9,884 nt of DNA from CAVTAE01 sp051649365 (GCA_051649365.1 JBOFGY010000089.1:1-9884), one strand, 5' to 3'; counted from the first letter of the stretch, positions 1 to 6,088 are shown. A program made the numbers and translations. The notes: generated from the sequence alone by a model not told the origin.

Positions 1-84
1 CACAATAATCTCTTCTCGAAGCAAAGTTTCATAGGTGTCAGCGTTACTTAGTGTTGTCCAACCGTGCCAAACGCGCATTATCAT
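1..84 (-). CDS. Antibiotic biosynthesis monooxygenase-like protein, N-terminal fragment
   Basis: Reading leftward, three closely spaced ATG codons open a frame that runs off the window edge. From the second ATG it reads MIMRVWHGWTTLSNAD and continues TYETLLREEIIV. The RxWHGWT start followed by an Asn-Ala-Asp-x-Tyr-Glu helix is typical of small ABM-superfamily (dimeric ferredoxin-like fold) proteins of about 100 residues; this is recalled family knowledge. I chose the ATG at 84-82 because an AGGAG Shine-Dalgarno (92-96 on this strand) lies 7 nt upstream. The ATG at 87-85 would leave only 4 nt. The gene is divergent from the arsR pseudogene and shares its operator region, so it was probably under the same repressor. 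Only 28 codons are visible, so the substrate cannot be inferred and integrity beyond the edge is unknown. Confidence 0.7.
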   Translation of the reverse strand, partial: MIMRVWHGWTTLSNADTYETLLREEIIV

Positions 85-103
85 CATGAATCTCCTAATG
101 TTA

Positions 104-131
104 TTGACATATCGCAAATTGTAGATATATC
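104..131 (+). promoter_or_regulatory. Predicted promoter of the arsR-phzF-ridA operon
   Basis: A perfect -35 box TTGACA lies at 104-109, followed after 16 bp by TATATC at 126-131 (4 of 6 matches to TATAAT). The -10 region lies within or next to operator site 1, a natural place for repression. On the other strand a possible -10, TACAAT (118-123), could serve the divergent ABM-like gene. If so, both promoters sit within one operator. Assignments are by eye. Confidence 0.5.
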
Positions 132-158
132 TATTTACATATCACGATTTATTGATAT
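109..158. promoter_or_regulatory. Twin inverted-repeat operators, ATATC-N10-GATAT
   Basis: Two copies of the same spaced palindrome are present: ATATC (109-113) N10 GATAT (124-128), and ATATC (139-143) N10 GATAT (154-158). The second extends to 8-bp arms, ACATATCA (137-144) and TGATATGT (153-160). The copies are offset by exactly 30 bp, about three helical turns, so two bound dimers would lie on the same DNA face. ArsR/SmtB repressors classically bind AT-rich 12-2-12-type or ATA-N-TAT palindromes. The location between a divergent gene and an arsR-type regulator supports autoregulation. Function is inferred. Confidence 0.65.
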
Positions 159-187
159 GTTTACACATTTCAAGGTAGGGTAAGGTG

Positions 188-491
188 ATGGATGAACTTT
201 TAATTTTTAAAGCACTAAGTAAGTAATCCAATTCGACTCGAGATACTAAATTGGCTTAAAGACCCAGAAGAACATTTTCCACCCCACCGAGAGGTTGAAG
301 GCTTTGAGCAAAGCGTTTGTGTAGCATTCATTCAGGCAAAAACTGGACTGTCACAATCTGCGACATCCCAGTACATGACACTCCTTCAGCAAGCAGGTTT
401 AGTCATTCCAACCCGCATTGGCAAATGGACATATTACCGTCGCAATGAAGAAACATTAAAAACTTTTGCATCTTTCGCAAAAAAACTATGA
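188..491 (+). pseudogene. ArsR-family winged-helix repressor, broken by a 4-bp duplication
   Basis: The frame from ATG 188 reads MDELLIFKALSK and stops at TAA 224-226. The protein resumes 4 nt out of phase as SNPIRLEILNWLKDPEEHFP and continues to TGA 489-491. The junction is a tandem AAGT duplication (217-220 and 221-224). Removing one copy gives KALSNPIRLEILNWLKDP, the standard ArsR N-terminal helix, and a protein of about 99 residues, normal for the family. The recognition-helix region is visible as TGLSQSATSQYMTLLQQAGL, followed by a wing (VIPTRIGKWTYYRR). No start codon precedes the second frame near the junction, so the complete DNA-binding protein should not be made. The 3' end abuts phzF, whose Shine-Dalgarno overlaps this stop. 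It would have controlled both divergent transcripts through the twin operators. A cysteine (QSVCVA) lies ahead of the recognition helix, but I cannot tell whether it sensed a metal or thiol. Confidence 0.85.
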
Positions 492-500
492 GGTCAACCT

Positions 501-1286
501 ATGCGTATTCCGATTTACCAAACTGATGCCTTTACAGACAAAACGTTTAAGGGAAATCCTGCGGCAGTCTGCCCTTTAGAAAGCTGGCTGGATGATGCTA
601 CACTCCAAAACATTGCTGTTGAAAACAATCTTGCTGAGACGGCATTTTTCGTTCGCACCGTTGAGGGTTATCATCTACGCTGGTTTACGCCTGAAGTCGA
701 GATGGACTTGTGTGGTCACGCCACACTAGCAAGTGCTTACGCAGTCTTCAAATTTTTGCAGCCAGAACTTCAAAAGGTGAATTTTTCAACGATGAGCGGT
801 GTCCTGACAGTAACACGCAACGGTGATTGACTCTCGATGGATTTTCCTAGCCGTCCACCAGAGACTTATAGTGATGACAGGTTTTTGGTAGAGGCATTAG
901 GCAGCAGGCCCCTCGAGCTTCACAAGTCTGGAGGTTTCTTCTTTACCCTTTATGAAAACGAAGAAGCCATAGGAGCTATCAAACCCAATCACGAAAAACT
1001 CAAAGAAATTAAAGATGGCTTTGGTGTCATTGTGATGGTCAAGGGAAACACAGTTGATTTTGTCTCGCGGGTTTTTGCACCTAAAGTTGGCATCTCCGAA
1101 GACCCCGTGACAGGTTCCGCACATTGCACCCCGGTTCCCTACTGGTCTCAAAAACTTGGCAAAAAAACGTTGCACGCAAAACAACTTTCCAAACGTGGCG
1201 GTGAGCTTTTCTGTGAAGATTTAGGCGAGCGCGTGAAAATAGGGGGCTACTGCGCTCTGTTCCTTAAAGGCGAAATCTACATCTGA
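501..1286 (+). pseudogene. PhzF-family isomerase/epimerase, interrupted by in-frame TGA
   Basis: One frame of 262 codons contains a single internal stop, TGA at 828-830 (codon 110), then continues in the same frame to TGA 1284-1286. The restored product of about 261 residues has normal PhzF-family length. The N-terminal half has GNPAAVC (19-25), NLAETAFF with the candidate catalytic Glu46, and CGHAT with His73. The C-terminal half has EDPVTGSAHC with Asp at codon 201. These match the E45/H74/D208 triad of Pseudomonas PhzF, so the active site was intact before the stop. The broken site reads N-G-D-stop-L-S-M-D-F-P, and family members often have an aromatic residue there, so TGG to TGA is the simplest origin. 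The Shine-Dalgarno GAGGT (490-494) overlaps the arsR stop, implying one operon. The 109-residue N-terminal piece may be translated but lacks half of the two-lobed fold. The substrate is unknown. Confidence 0.85.
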
Positions 1287-1294
1287 GGGGTCTT

Positions 1295-1773
1295 ATGTTT
1301 ATTGAGAAAATTTTGGAGCAAAAAGGTCTCGTTTTAGCGCAGGCAATGAAAGTACCAAGTGGTGTCGTTCTACAATTTGAGTCAGTTCGTGTGCGCGGCC
1401 AGTTTGCTTACGTGTCAGGTCATTTGCCGCTCAATCCTGATGGTTCTGTCGCAATAACAGGTAAAGTCAGCTCTGACCTCACGGTAGCACAGGGCATGAA
1501 GCAGCCAGGCTTGTTGCACTCGCAATGTTGGGGAGTTTGCAACGAAAGCTCGGTTCTTTAGACCGCATTACTGCCTGGCTGAGTGCCTTCGGCATGGTCA
1601 ATGGCGCAGAAGGCTTTAGCCAGCAATCCGCGGTCATCAATGGTTTTTCAGAACTTATTTTAGATGTCTTTGGTAAAGACAAAGGCGGACATGCGCGGTC
1701 TGCGATTGGTGTGGCAGGTTTGCCATTTAATGTGCCTGTTGAAGTCGAAGCGGTTGTAGAAATTACGCCTTAA
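1295..1773 (+). pseudogene. RidA/YjgF-family protein, broken by a 1-nt deletion
   Basis: The first frame (ATG 1295, stop at 1559-1561) covers the N-terminal half: FAYVSGHLPLNPDGS, then TGKVSSDLTVAQG. After GGC 1493-1495 the homologous sequence continues one phase over as EAARLVALAMLGSLQRKLGS and on to GHARSAIGVAGLPFNVPVEV and VEITP, ending at TAA 1771-1773. Restoring one base before AT 1496-1497 gives VAQGYEAARLVALAML, a standard RidA helix, and a product of about 159 residues. That length and the loop content fit the longer YjgF/UK114-like subfamily rather than the 130-residue enamine deaminase. RidA-type proteins remove reactive enamine/imine intermediates. The ORF starts 8 nt after the phzF stop behind a GAGGGG Shine-Dalgarno (1285-1290). 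It is the last gene of the operon. The ATG at 1525 in the second frame is internal and not a credible separate gene. Confidence 0.85.
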
Positions 1774-1828
1774 ATCTTCTTTTTATTTTTCTAGTCCCGA
1801 GAAAATTCCTATGTTCACTTAATCGGGA

Positions 1829-1846
1829 TATAATCGGAGCGAGGAG
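1829..1846 (+). promoter_or_regulatory. Promoter -10 and Shine-Dalgarno of the quinone oxidoreductase gene
   Basis: A perfect TATAAT lies at 1829-1834, and GAGGAG at 1841-1846 sits 7 nt before ATG 1854. No convincing -35 exists at 17 bp (TTCCTA, 1806-1811). The transcript would begin at about 1841, giving a very short leader that is almost entirely Shine-Dalgarno. Transaldolase has the same layout. The 80-bp gap from the ridA pseudogene holds T-rich sequence but no clear hairpin. Confidence 0.6.
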
Positions 1847-1853
1847 AATAAAG

Positions 1854-2822
1854 ATGAAAGCAATCCGCATCCACCGTCACGGCGAAACCGATGTTTTACA
1901 AGTAGATAGCCTTAATACCCCAAAGCCAGAACCTGGTCACGTAACCATCAAAATAGAAGCAGCAGGCATTAACTTTATAGATATTTACCAGCGCAAAGGA
2001 CTCTACAAAGTTCCTCTCCCCTACACGCTTGGGCTCGAGGGTGCAGGTACAGTCTCACAGGTGGGCATTGGCGTGGAAGATGTTCAAGTTGGTGACAGAG
2101 TAGCCTACTCGGGTATCCCCGGCAGCTACGCCGAATACATTCACGCGCCTACCGAAAAAATCGTTCCTATTCCAGGAGGTGTAGACACCGCCACCGCTGC
2201 CGCCGCGATGCTGCAAGGCATGACCGCACACTTTTTAGTGAATGACACCTATACGTTAAAAGCGGGGGACACCTGTCTTATTCACGCTGTTGCAGGTGGT
2301 GTTGGGCTTTTGCTCACGCAGATGGCCAAGGCCAAAGGTGCCACCGTCATTGGTACGACCTCGAGCCAAGAAAAAGCGAAGCTAGCGAAAGAAGCCGGGG
2401 CTGACCACGTGATTTTATACACTGAAACAGATTTTGAAGAAGGTGTAAAGCAAATCACGAATGGCAAAGGTTTACAAGTCGTGTATGACTCGGTAGGGCA
2501 AACAACCTTTGAAAAAAGTCTCAACGTGCTCGCCCTGCGCGGCATGATGGTACTTTATGGACAATCCTCGGGGCCTGTTGAATCCTTTGCACCCCAAGTG
2601 CTCAATGCCAAAGGCTCCCTCTTTTTAACACGCCCGAGCTTGTTTCATTATGTCAGTACAAAAGAGGAACTCAACGGGCGTGCTAGCGAAGTCTTTACGT
2701 TGATTCAGCAAAACCAACTCAAGGTTCACGTCGGCGCAACGTTTTCACTCGATGAAGCTCCCGAAGCACAACGCCAGCTCGAGTCGCGCAGCACCGCGGG
2801 GAAAATTTTGCTCATACCGTAA
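1854..2822 (+). CDS. qor: NADPH:quinone oxidoreductase (zeta-crystallin/QOR family, zinc-free MDR)
   Basis: The gene encodes 322 residues, close to the 320-330 usual for bacterial Qor. The N-terminal GroES-like domain (about 1-120) contains NFIDIYQRKGLY (40-51), the QOR hallmark around the quinone pocket. The nucleotide-binding Rossmann domain follows, with HAVAGGVG (144-151) and GATVIGTTSS, where the Ser-rich loop and following lysines suit NADP(H). It lacks the structural zinc cysteines of alcohol dehydrogenases. These cytosolic enzymes reduce quinones, usually by one electron, with NADPH. ATG 1854 is fixed by a GAGGAG Shine-Dalgarno and the family N-terminus (MKAIRIH). It stands as a single transcription unit, convergent with the sua5-type gene, and is intact despite following three broken genes. 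A related role in reducing other alpha,beta-unsaturated carbonyls cannot be excluded. Confidence 0.9.
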   Translation: MKAIRIHRHGETDVLQVDSLNTPKPEPGHVTIKIEAAGINFIDIYQRKGLYKVPLPYTLGLEGAGTVSQVGIGVEDVQVGDRVAYSGIPGSYAEYIHAPTEKIVPIPGGVDTATAAAAMLQGMTAHFLVNDTYTLKAGDTCLIHAVAGGVGLLLTQMAKAKGATVIGTTSSQEKAKLAKEAGADHVILYTETDFEEGVKQITNGKGLQVVYDSVGQTTFEKSLNVLALRGMMVLYGQSSGPVESFAPQVLNAKGSLFLTRPSLFHYVSTKEELNGRASEVFTLIQQNQLKVHVGATFSLDEAPEAQRQLESRSTAGKILLIP

Positions 2823-2844
2823 AGGCTGATGATAGACAAAGGAT

Positions 2845-2884
2845 AATAGACAATATATTTTTGACTATCGTCTATTGTTTTTTT
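2845..2884 (+). terminator. Hairpin plus T-run between convergent qor and sua5
   Basis: AATAGAC (2845-2851) pairs with GTCTATT (2870-2876) across an 18-nt loop, and seven T follow at 2878-2884. This fits an intrinsic terminator for the rightward qor transcript. The 3' arm and T-run also encode the last residues (Lys-Lys-Gln) and TAG stop of the opposite gene. The 5' flank (2835-2851, GACAAAGGATAATAGAC) matches 14 of 17 bases of a hairpin arm at 7354-7370, pointing to a dispersed family. The stem is short and the loop long, so strength is uncertain. Confidence 0.55.
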
Positions 2885-3819
2885 GCCGCTCGTTTCAAAC
2901 GGTCACGCACGGCTAGCCAGTCCGATGTCTCTGGAACTTGTTCGATAAAAATATTTTCAAATTTTCCTTCGTCAAGCTCACGGAGGGCTGCGTATAAACG
3001 CTGTCCATAGTCAGTAGCATGATTAGGAAGTTGTAGCCATCCACCTGTAAAACCTTTAGGTTTTTCCTGAAGTGAAATAACACCGCTTTGACCTGTTACA
3101 TTTTTCAATATTTCTTTTGTCACTAAGAAAGCCGGTGTACTTGGTGCGTAGTGACTATCTAAAGCACCTGAAACACGTACCTTTGCTTTTATTAAAACGT
3201 CAGGTGTATAACCTAAAACATGTGTAAGAGCCTCGAGCGAAATTCCACCCGGGCGCAAGACGTTGACCTTTGCTGAGGTGACATCAAGAATAGTGGACTC
3301 GAGCCCCACCTCACAGGCACCGCCATCTAAAATAAGCGGCACGTCCTCGCCTAAATCATTCAAAACATGTCCAGCGGTTGTTGGCGAAATTTTACCAAAA
3401 CGGTTTGCAGACGGCGCAGCAATACCACCGCCAAACGTTTGTAATAACGCTTGCGCTACTGGATGACTTGGCACGCGCAAACCCACCGTGTCTTGTCCAC
3501 CGGTTACAAGGTTGGGAACATTCTTTGAGCGTTGCAAAATCAGCGTGAGCGCACCCGGCATAAAGGCTTTGGCAAGTTGATAAGCGATATTAGGAACAGC
3601 TATAGCCCAATCTTTGAACTGTGCTGCACTAGTAAGATGCACGATAACAGGATGATCCGAGGGGCGACCCTTGACATCAAAAATTTTTTTTACTGCCTTT
3701 GGATTACGCGCATCTGCACCAAGTCCATAAACCGTTTCTGTAGGAAACGCGACAAGCTCACCTTGACGCAACAACAAAACAGCTCGCGCGAGATTCTCAG
3801 GTGTCGCCGCAACAATCAT
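2872..3819 (-). CDS. sua5: L-threonylcarbamoyladenylate synthase, Sua5 type
   Basis: This enzyme makes threonylcarbamoyl-AMP from Thr, bicarbonate and ATP, the first step of the t6A37 modification of ANN-decoding tRNAs. The YrdC domain (first ~200 residues) shows VAFPTETVYGLGADA, then KGRPSDHPVIVHL with the conserved K-x-R-x-x-x-x-P segment, and the GLEST motif. The interdomain linker SHYAPSTP and a C-terminal Sua5 domain of about 100 residues mark the long Sua5 form rather than short TsaC. I chose ATG 3819 (315 residues). The frame extends to a TTG at 3873 (333 residues), but that has no Shine-Dalgarno and the family usually begins about 10-15 residues before the first strand. A TANNNT box 7 nt upstream of ATG 3819 fits leaderless expression. 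The 3' end overlaps the terminator hairpin shared with qor. No required motif appears missing. Confidence 0.9.
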   Translation of the reverse strand: MIVAATPENLARAVLLLRQGELVAFPTETVYGLGADARNPKAVKKIFDVKGRPSDHPVIVHLTSAAQFKDWAIAVPNIAYQLAKAFMPGALTLILQRSKNVPNLVTGGQDTVGLRVPSHPVAQALLQTFGGGIAAPSANRFGKISPTTAGHVLNDLGEDVPLILDGGACEVGLESTILDVTSAKVNVLRPGGISLEALTHVLGYTPDVLIKAKVRVSGALDSHYAPSTPAFLVTKEILKNVTGQSGVISLQEKPKGFTGGWLQLPNHATDYGQRLYAALRELDEGKFENIFIEQVPETSDWLAVRDRLKRAAKKQ

Positions 3820-3826
3820 ACGCAAA

Positions 3827-3832
3827 AGATTA
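3827..3832 (-). promoter_or_regulatory. Putative leaderless -10 box (TAATCT) for sua5
   Basis: On the minus strand TAATCT lies 7 nt before ATG 3819 and no Shine-Dalgarno is present; the overlapping GATAAT (3834-3829) is one mismatch from TATAAT. A -10 at this distance would place the transcription start on or next to the ATG. This supports the shorter start choice. No good -35 was found. The gap from 3874 to 3959 has no other feature I can support. Confidence 0.4.
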
Positions 3833-3959
3833 TCACGCTGGTCTCCAGTAATAGCTAGAGCGTTAGAGTGCAAGGCTATTTTTAGCGGTTAGTCACTAGT
3901 AAAAGTTCTGTAGCTGATGGCTTTAGTTGTCTTTAACCTTTGCCTCAGCTCTCTGCTCC

Positions 3960-4541
3960 CTACTTCTCAATCTTAAAATCGTAAAACACGCGGCCAGCTA
4001 GCATATTGCCATCATAGGTTACATCTCGAGGACGCAAGTCTTCCGGTAATCTAAACACGGAAATCACCATCGTGTAGCTTCCTGGTGGTGCAGTGTCGCG
4101 CATTCTGAAACTTATTTCACCCTCGAGTCCTTCTTCCACCATTGCCATCTCAACAGGCTCCCTAAAAATATCGGGATTGACCTCGAGCGAATAGACATCT
4201 AAAACTTGCAGCACGACAGATGGGTAACGGTCTTCATCGTTTAAGACCACGTCGAAAACCACGACAGCCTCGGGAGCCCCGAGATTTGCAGCATTAGGTT
4301 TAATCGTAAAAGCGACTTTATCTGCTGCACTAGGGGTGTAGCAATTTTTCATTGTGGTACTCGAGTTAAACGCATCTGCGGTAGTCGTTGGTGTGATCGT
4401 TACAGCGTCCGCACAAGGTTGGGCGAATGCACTACTAAGGGCGATACGCAGGAAACCAAAGGTAAGAGACAGGAAATAAAAGCTAGAAGCCCTTTTCCTT
4501 CCTTCCGGCTCTTTTCTTCTAGGTTTCAAGAAACGTATCAT
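3960..4541 (-). CDS. Secreted protein of unknown function, paralogue of the adjacent lipoprotein
   Basis: The 193-residue product has a basic N-region (residues 5-18, KPRRKEPEGRKR), a hydrophobic stretch at about 20-38, and a likely signal-peptidase site after SSAFA, leaving a mature chain starting QPCADAV. It does not have a lipobox. The mature domain aligns along its length with the 4596-5318 product: shared NCYTP/SCYTP, VVFDVV/IVFDIV, NPDIFRE/NPDVFRD, GLE, YTMVIS, and the ending GRVFYDF/GRVFYRF. Two cysteines, one at the mature N-terminus and one in CYTP, are kept in both proteins and could form a disulfide. The compact domain of about 150 residues looks beta-rich, which is an inference. 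I do not recognise the family. ATG 4541 has no Shine-Dalgarno; TAGAGT (4555-4550) lies 8 nt upstream. The long basic N-region leaves the start somewhat uncertain. Confidence 0.75.
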   Translation of the reverse strand: MIRFLKPRRKEPEGRKRASSFYFLSLTFGFLRIALSSAFAQPCADAVTITPTTTADAFNSSTTMKNCYTPSAADKVAFTIKPNAANLGAPEAVVVFDVVLNDEDRYPSVVLQVLDVYSLEVNPDIFREPVEMAMVEEGLEGEISFRMRDTAPPGSYTMVISVFRLPEDLRPRDVTYDGNMLAGRVFYDFKIEK

Positions 4542-4595
4542 TAATGTTGACTCTAGGTGTCTAGGGCGTTAGATGAGTGAGAGTTACATAAATCA

Positions 4596-5318
4596 TTATT
4601 TAATTGCGAAGCGGTAAAACACGCGCCCTACAAGATTTGCTCCGTCATAGGCATCTGTGTCTTTGAAGAGGGAAATAACCATCGTATAGTCGCCTTTAAC
4701 TGCGGAAGATTTAAACTTTAGGGCCACAGCGGTCTCGAGCCCGGCGAGTAAATCTTCTTTAGTAACCTCATCACGAAAAACATCGGGATTAGCACTTGGG
4801 TAAGCAGCCAACAGGCTATAAGCTACCGAAGTCGTGCTGCTGTCTGCGGCGCTCTTCACAATGTCAAAAACAATCGTCGGCTTGATAAGCTCAACGCTGC
4901 TGTCCTCGAGCTTATAAGACACAAACACAGAATCACTGGTACCTGGTGTGTAACAACTTTTTAGGGTTGTCTCTGAATTTAAACCGGGCATCGCCTCTAC
5001 ACTTGCCGTTGTGTTTTCACAGCTTGCAGGTGTTGCGGGCGGCACTGTGGGTTCCGTGGGATTCGTTGGGTCAGCGGGAGAAACAGGGTCTGTGGGAGAA
5101 GCAGGGTCGGGGTTCGGGTCAACAGGGTCAGAGCCACCATCATCGGCACCTGTATCACCATTATCTGTTGGGCGTGGCGTGCAAGGCTCGGCCTCTGTGC
5201 TGACTTGACCTTCCTCACAAAGAGCTGCGGGTTTATCTAGCGTAGGTGTAAAAAGTCCACAGGACGACAACAGCGTAAGCAACGCTAGTATGAGAGAGTA
5301 AGACATAAAGCGCGACAT
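4596..5318 (-). CDS. Putative lipoprotein with Pro/Asp/Thr linker and conserved C-terminal domain
   Basis: The 240-residue product begins with a short signal peptide ending in lipobox L17-S18-S19-C20, so Cys20 should be lipidated and the protein membrane-anchored outside the cytoplasm. Residues of about 48-98 form a linker rich in Pro, Asp, Thr and Ser, with repeated D/N-P and P-T steps (DPVDPNPDP, SPTDPVSPADPTNP). It probably acts as an extended spacer. From about residue 99 (CENTT) to the end lies the domain shared with the 193-residue neighbour, including the cysteine pair and the YTMVIS and GRVFY motifs. Two further cysteines before the linker (CEEG, PCTP) may pair with each other. Function is unknown; the design suggests an envelope-tethered domain. 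The two genes are 54 bp apart in the same direction and may be cotranscribed, this one first. The start has no Shine-Dalgarno but has TACCCT 6 nt upstream. Confidence 0.85.
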   Translation of the reverse strand: MSRFMSYSLILALLTLLSSCGLFTPTLDKPAALCEEGQVSTEAEPCTPRPTDNGDTGADDGGSDPVDPNPDPASPTDPVSPADPTNPTEPTVPPATPASCENTTASVEAMPGLNSETTLKSCYTPGTSDSVFVSYKLEDSSVELIKPTIVFDIVKSAADSSTTSVAYSLLAAYPSANPDVFRDEVTKEDLLAGLETAVALKFKSSAVKGDYTMVISLFKDTDAYDGANLVGRVFYRFAIK

Positions 5319-5324
5319 GACTTC

Positions 5325-5330
5325 AGGGTA
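5325..5330 (-). promoter_or_regulatory. Putative leaderless -10 box (TACCCT) of the lipoprotein gene
   Basis: TACCCT on the minus strand ends 6 nt before ATG 5318, with no Shine-Dalgarno between. The geometry matches the TANNNT box seen in leaderless Deinococcus promoters. The element is degenerate, so support comes mainly from recurrence of the layout at other SD-less genes here. Confidence 0.35.
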
Positions 5331-5372
5331 GCAGCACTTTATGAAAAGTATGGCGTAGCTATCACATGTCTT

Positions 5373-5378
5373 TATAAT
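5373..5378 (+). promoter_or_regulatory. Leaderless promoter -10 (TATAAT) of the nucleotidyltransferase gene
   Basis: A perfect TATAAT ends only 5 nt before ATG 5384. Initiation 6-7 nt downstream of the -10 would fall at the A of the start codon, and there is no Shine-Dalgarno. This is the clearest leaderless candidate in the window. No strong -35 is visible at 17-18 bp. The 65-bp divergent gap is shared with the lipoprotein gene. Confidence 0.65.
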
Positions 5379-5383
5379 GAATA

Positions 5384-5974
5384 ATGAGTTTTGTGGTCGC
5401 AGCCATCATCTTAGCAGGTGGAGAGAGTAAGCGTATGGGCTCTCCTAAACTCATCCTCGAGTTCCAAGGCTTGAGCCTTCTCCTTCAGGCTATTCATAAA
5501 GCCAACAGCGTCTCGGCTAAGACCTTTGTCGTTGTCGGCAAATACACTGATCTCTACCGCGCTGAAGCCGAGAAAACAGATGTGAAAGTTTTGGAAAATA
5601 CTGCTTGGCAAGAAGGTCTTGCTTCTTCCTTACGAACGGGCATTCAGGCTCTCACTCCAGGCATCGAGGCAACCCTCGTTCTTTTAGCTGATCAACCCTT
5701 TGTACCCGTTGACCATTTGCACCTTCTGCTCAAAACTTGGCAAGAAAGCCAGGTGCAGCTTGTTTTTTCACGCTATCAAAACACTCTGGGTGCACCCTGT
5801 GTGATTGACCAATCCCTGTTTGAAGAAGTGAACACCTTGCGTGGTGACAAGGGAGCAAGGGCCCTGGTGAACGAGGGCGTGCGTGTGGCAGAGGTAGAGC
5901 TCGAGGGGTTTCAAGATGTTGACACGTTAGAAGACTTAGCAAGGCTAGACAAGATAGGACATAGGAGAAATTAA
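5384..5974 (+). CDS. MocA/MobA-like molybdopterin nucleotidyltransferase family protein
   Basis: The 196-residue product has the GT-A-like nucleotidyltransferase fold (NTP_transf_3 type). The N-terminal NTP-binding loop reads ILAGGESKRMGSPK (8-21), with the signature L-A-G-G-x-S-x-R-M-G-x-P-K. LLADQPF supplies the metal-binding Asp region, GAPCVI the substrate loop, RGDKGAR the conserved C-terminal turn, and VDTLEDLARL the usual final motif. This pattern fits MocA (CTP:molybdopterin cytidylyltransferase) better than GTP-using MobA, mainly because of LADQP and GDKGAR. No xanthine-dehydrogenase or other moco gene is nearby to confirm this. The last eight codons (Asp189 to the stop) lie in the terminator hairpin and look appended after the normal family end. 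It is preceded by a leaderless-type promoter and appears monocistronic. Confidence 0.8.
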   Translation: MSFVVAAIILAGGESKRMGSPKLILEFQGLSLLLQAIHKANSVSAKTFVVVGKYTDLYRAEAEKTDVKVLENTAWQEGLASSLRTGIQALTPGIEATLVLLADQPFVPVDHLHLLLKTWQESQVQLVFSRYQNTLGAPCVIDQSLFEEVNTLRGDKGARALVNEGVRVAEVELEGFQDVDTLEDLARLDKIGHRRN

Positions 5975-6012
5975 AAATCTCCTTCCCCTATGTCCCTTGT
6001 CTTATATTTTTT
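5948..6012 (+). terminator. Long two-part hairpin with T-run overlapping the nucleotidyltransferase stop
   Basis: GACAAG (5948-5953) pairs with CTTGTC (5996-6001), and GGACATAGG (5957-5965) pairs perfectly with CCTATGTCC (5987-5995). GGAGA/TCTCC (5964-5968 and 5978-5982) offers an alternative inner stem. The structure contains the TAA stop (5972-5974). A run of six T lies at 6007-6012, five bases past the stem. It should terminate the upstream transcript, though the spacing is loose. Its GACAAG and GGACAT words recur in the hairpins at 2835-2876 and 7354-7396. Confidence 0.65.
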
Positions 6013-6048
6013 GCTCGACATTACCTATATTTTTTGCTCGACATTACC
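6003..6048. repeat. Perfect 23-bp tandem duplication upstream of transaldolase
   Basis: The unit at 6003-6025 (TATAT, T-run, then GCTCGACATTACC) is repeated without mismatch at 6026-6048, and TA at 6049-6050 begins a third unit. Each unit carries a T6 run and TCGACA, one mismatch from a -35 TTGACA. The second TCGACA (6038-6043) lies 21 bp from TAAAAT (6065-6070), which is longer than the optimum. The duplication lies between the terminator and the tal promoter and could be a recent slippage product. Confidence 0.9.
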
Positions 6049-6064
6049 TAGAACTCAAATAGCG

Positions 6065-6083
6065 TAAAATACTAGCTCGGAGG
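6065..6083 (+). promoter_or_regulatory. Promoter -10 and Shine-Dalgarno of transaldolase
   Basis: TAAAAT at 6065-6070 matches TATAAT at 5 of 6 positions. CGGAGG at 6078-6083 is a strong Shine-Dalgarno 5 nt before ATG 6089. Distance from -10 to start codon (18 nt) is almost the same as in the qor gene (19 nt), so both should have minimal leaders. The -35 is not clear. Confidence 0.5.
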
Positions 6084-6088
6084 CAAGT

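Noticed and set aside
212..226. Programmed ribosomal frameshift in arsR
   Set aside because: The phase change is an exact 4-bp tandem duplication rather than a slippery heptamer, and programmed shifts in this family are not known to me.
828..830. TGA in phzF read as Trp or selenocysteine rather than stop
   Set aside because: Other genes here use TGG for Trp and end normally with TGA, no SECIS-like hairpin was seen just downstream, and the flanking genes carry unrelated lesions.
1479..1682. Minus-strand ORF across the ridA pseudogene
   Set aside because: A shadow of the ridA codons; both plus-strand halves match the family and this one matches nothing.
3820..3873. TTG 3873 as the sua5 start (333 residues)
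   Set aside because: No Shine-Dalgarno, atypical N-terminal extension, and a better ATG at 3819 with a -10 box 7 nt upstream.
5011..5208. Open frames on both strands across the lipoprotein linker (4946-5218)
   Set aside because: They are by-products of the low-complexity Pro/Asp/Thr codons; no start signals or family resemblance.
6003..6048. CRISPR-like repeat
   Set aside because: The two units abut with no spacer and there are only two; no cas genes in the window.
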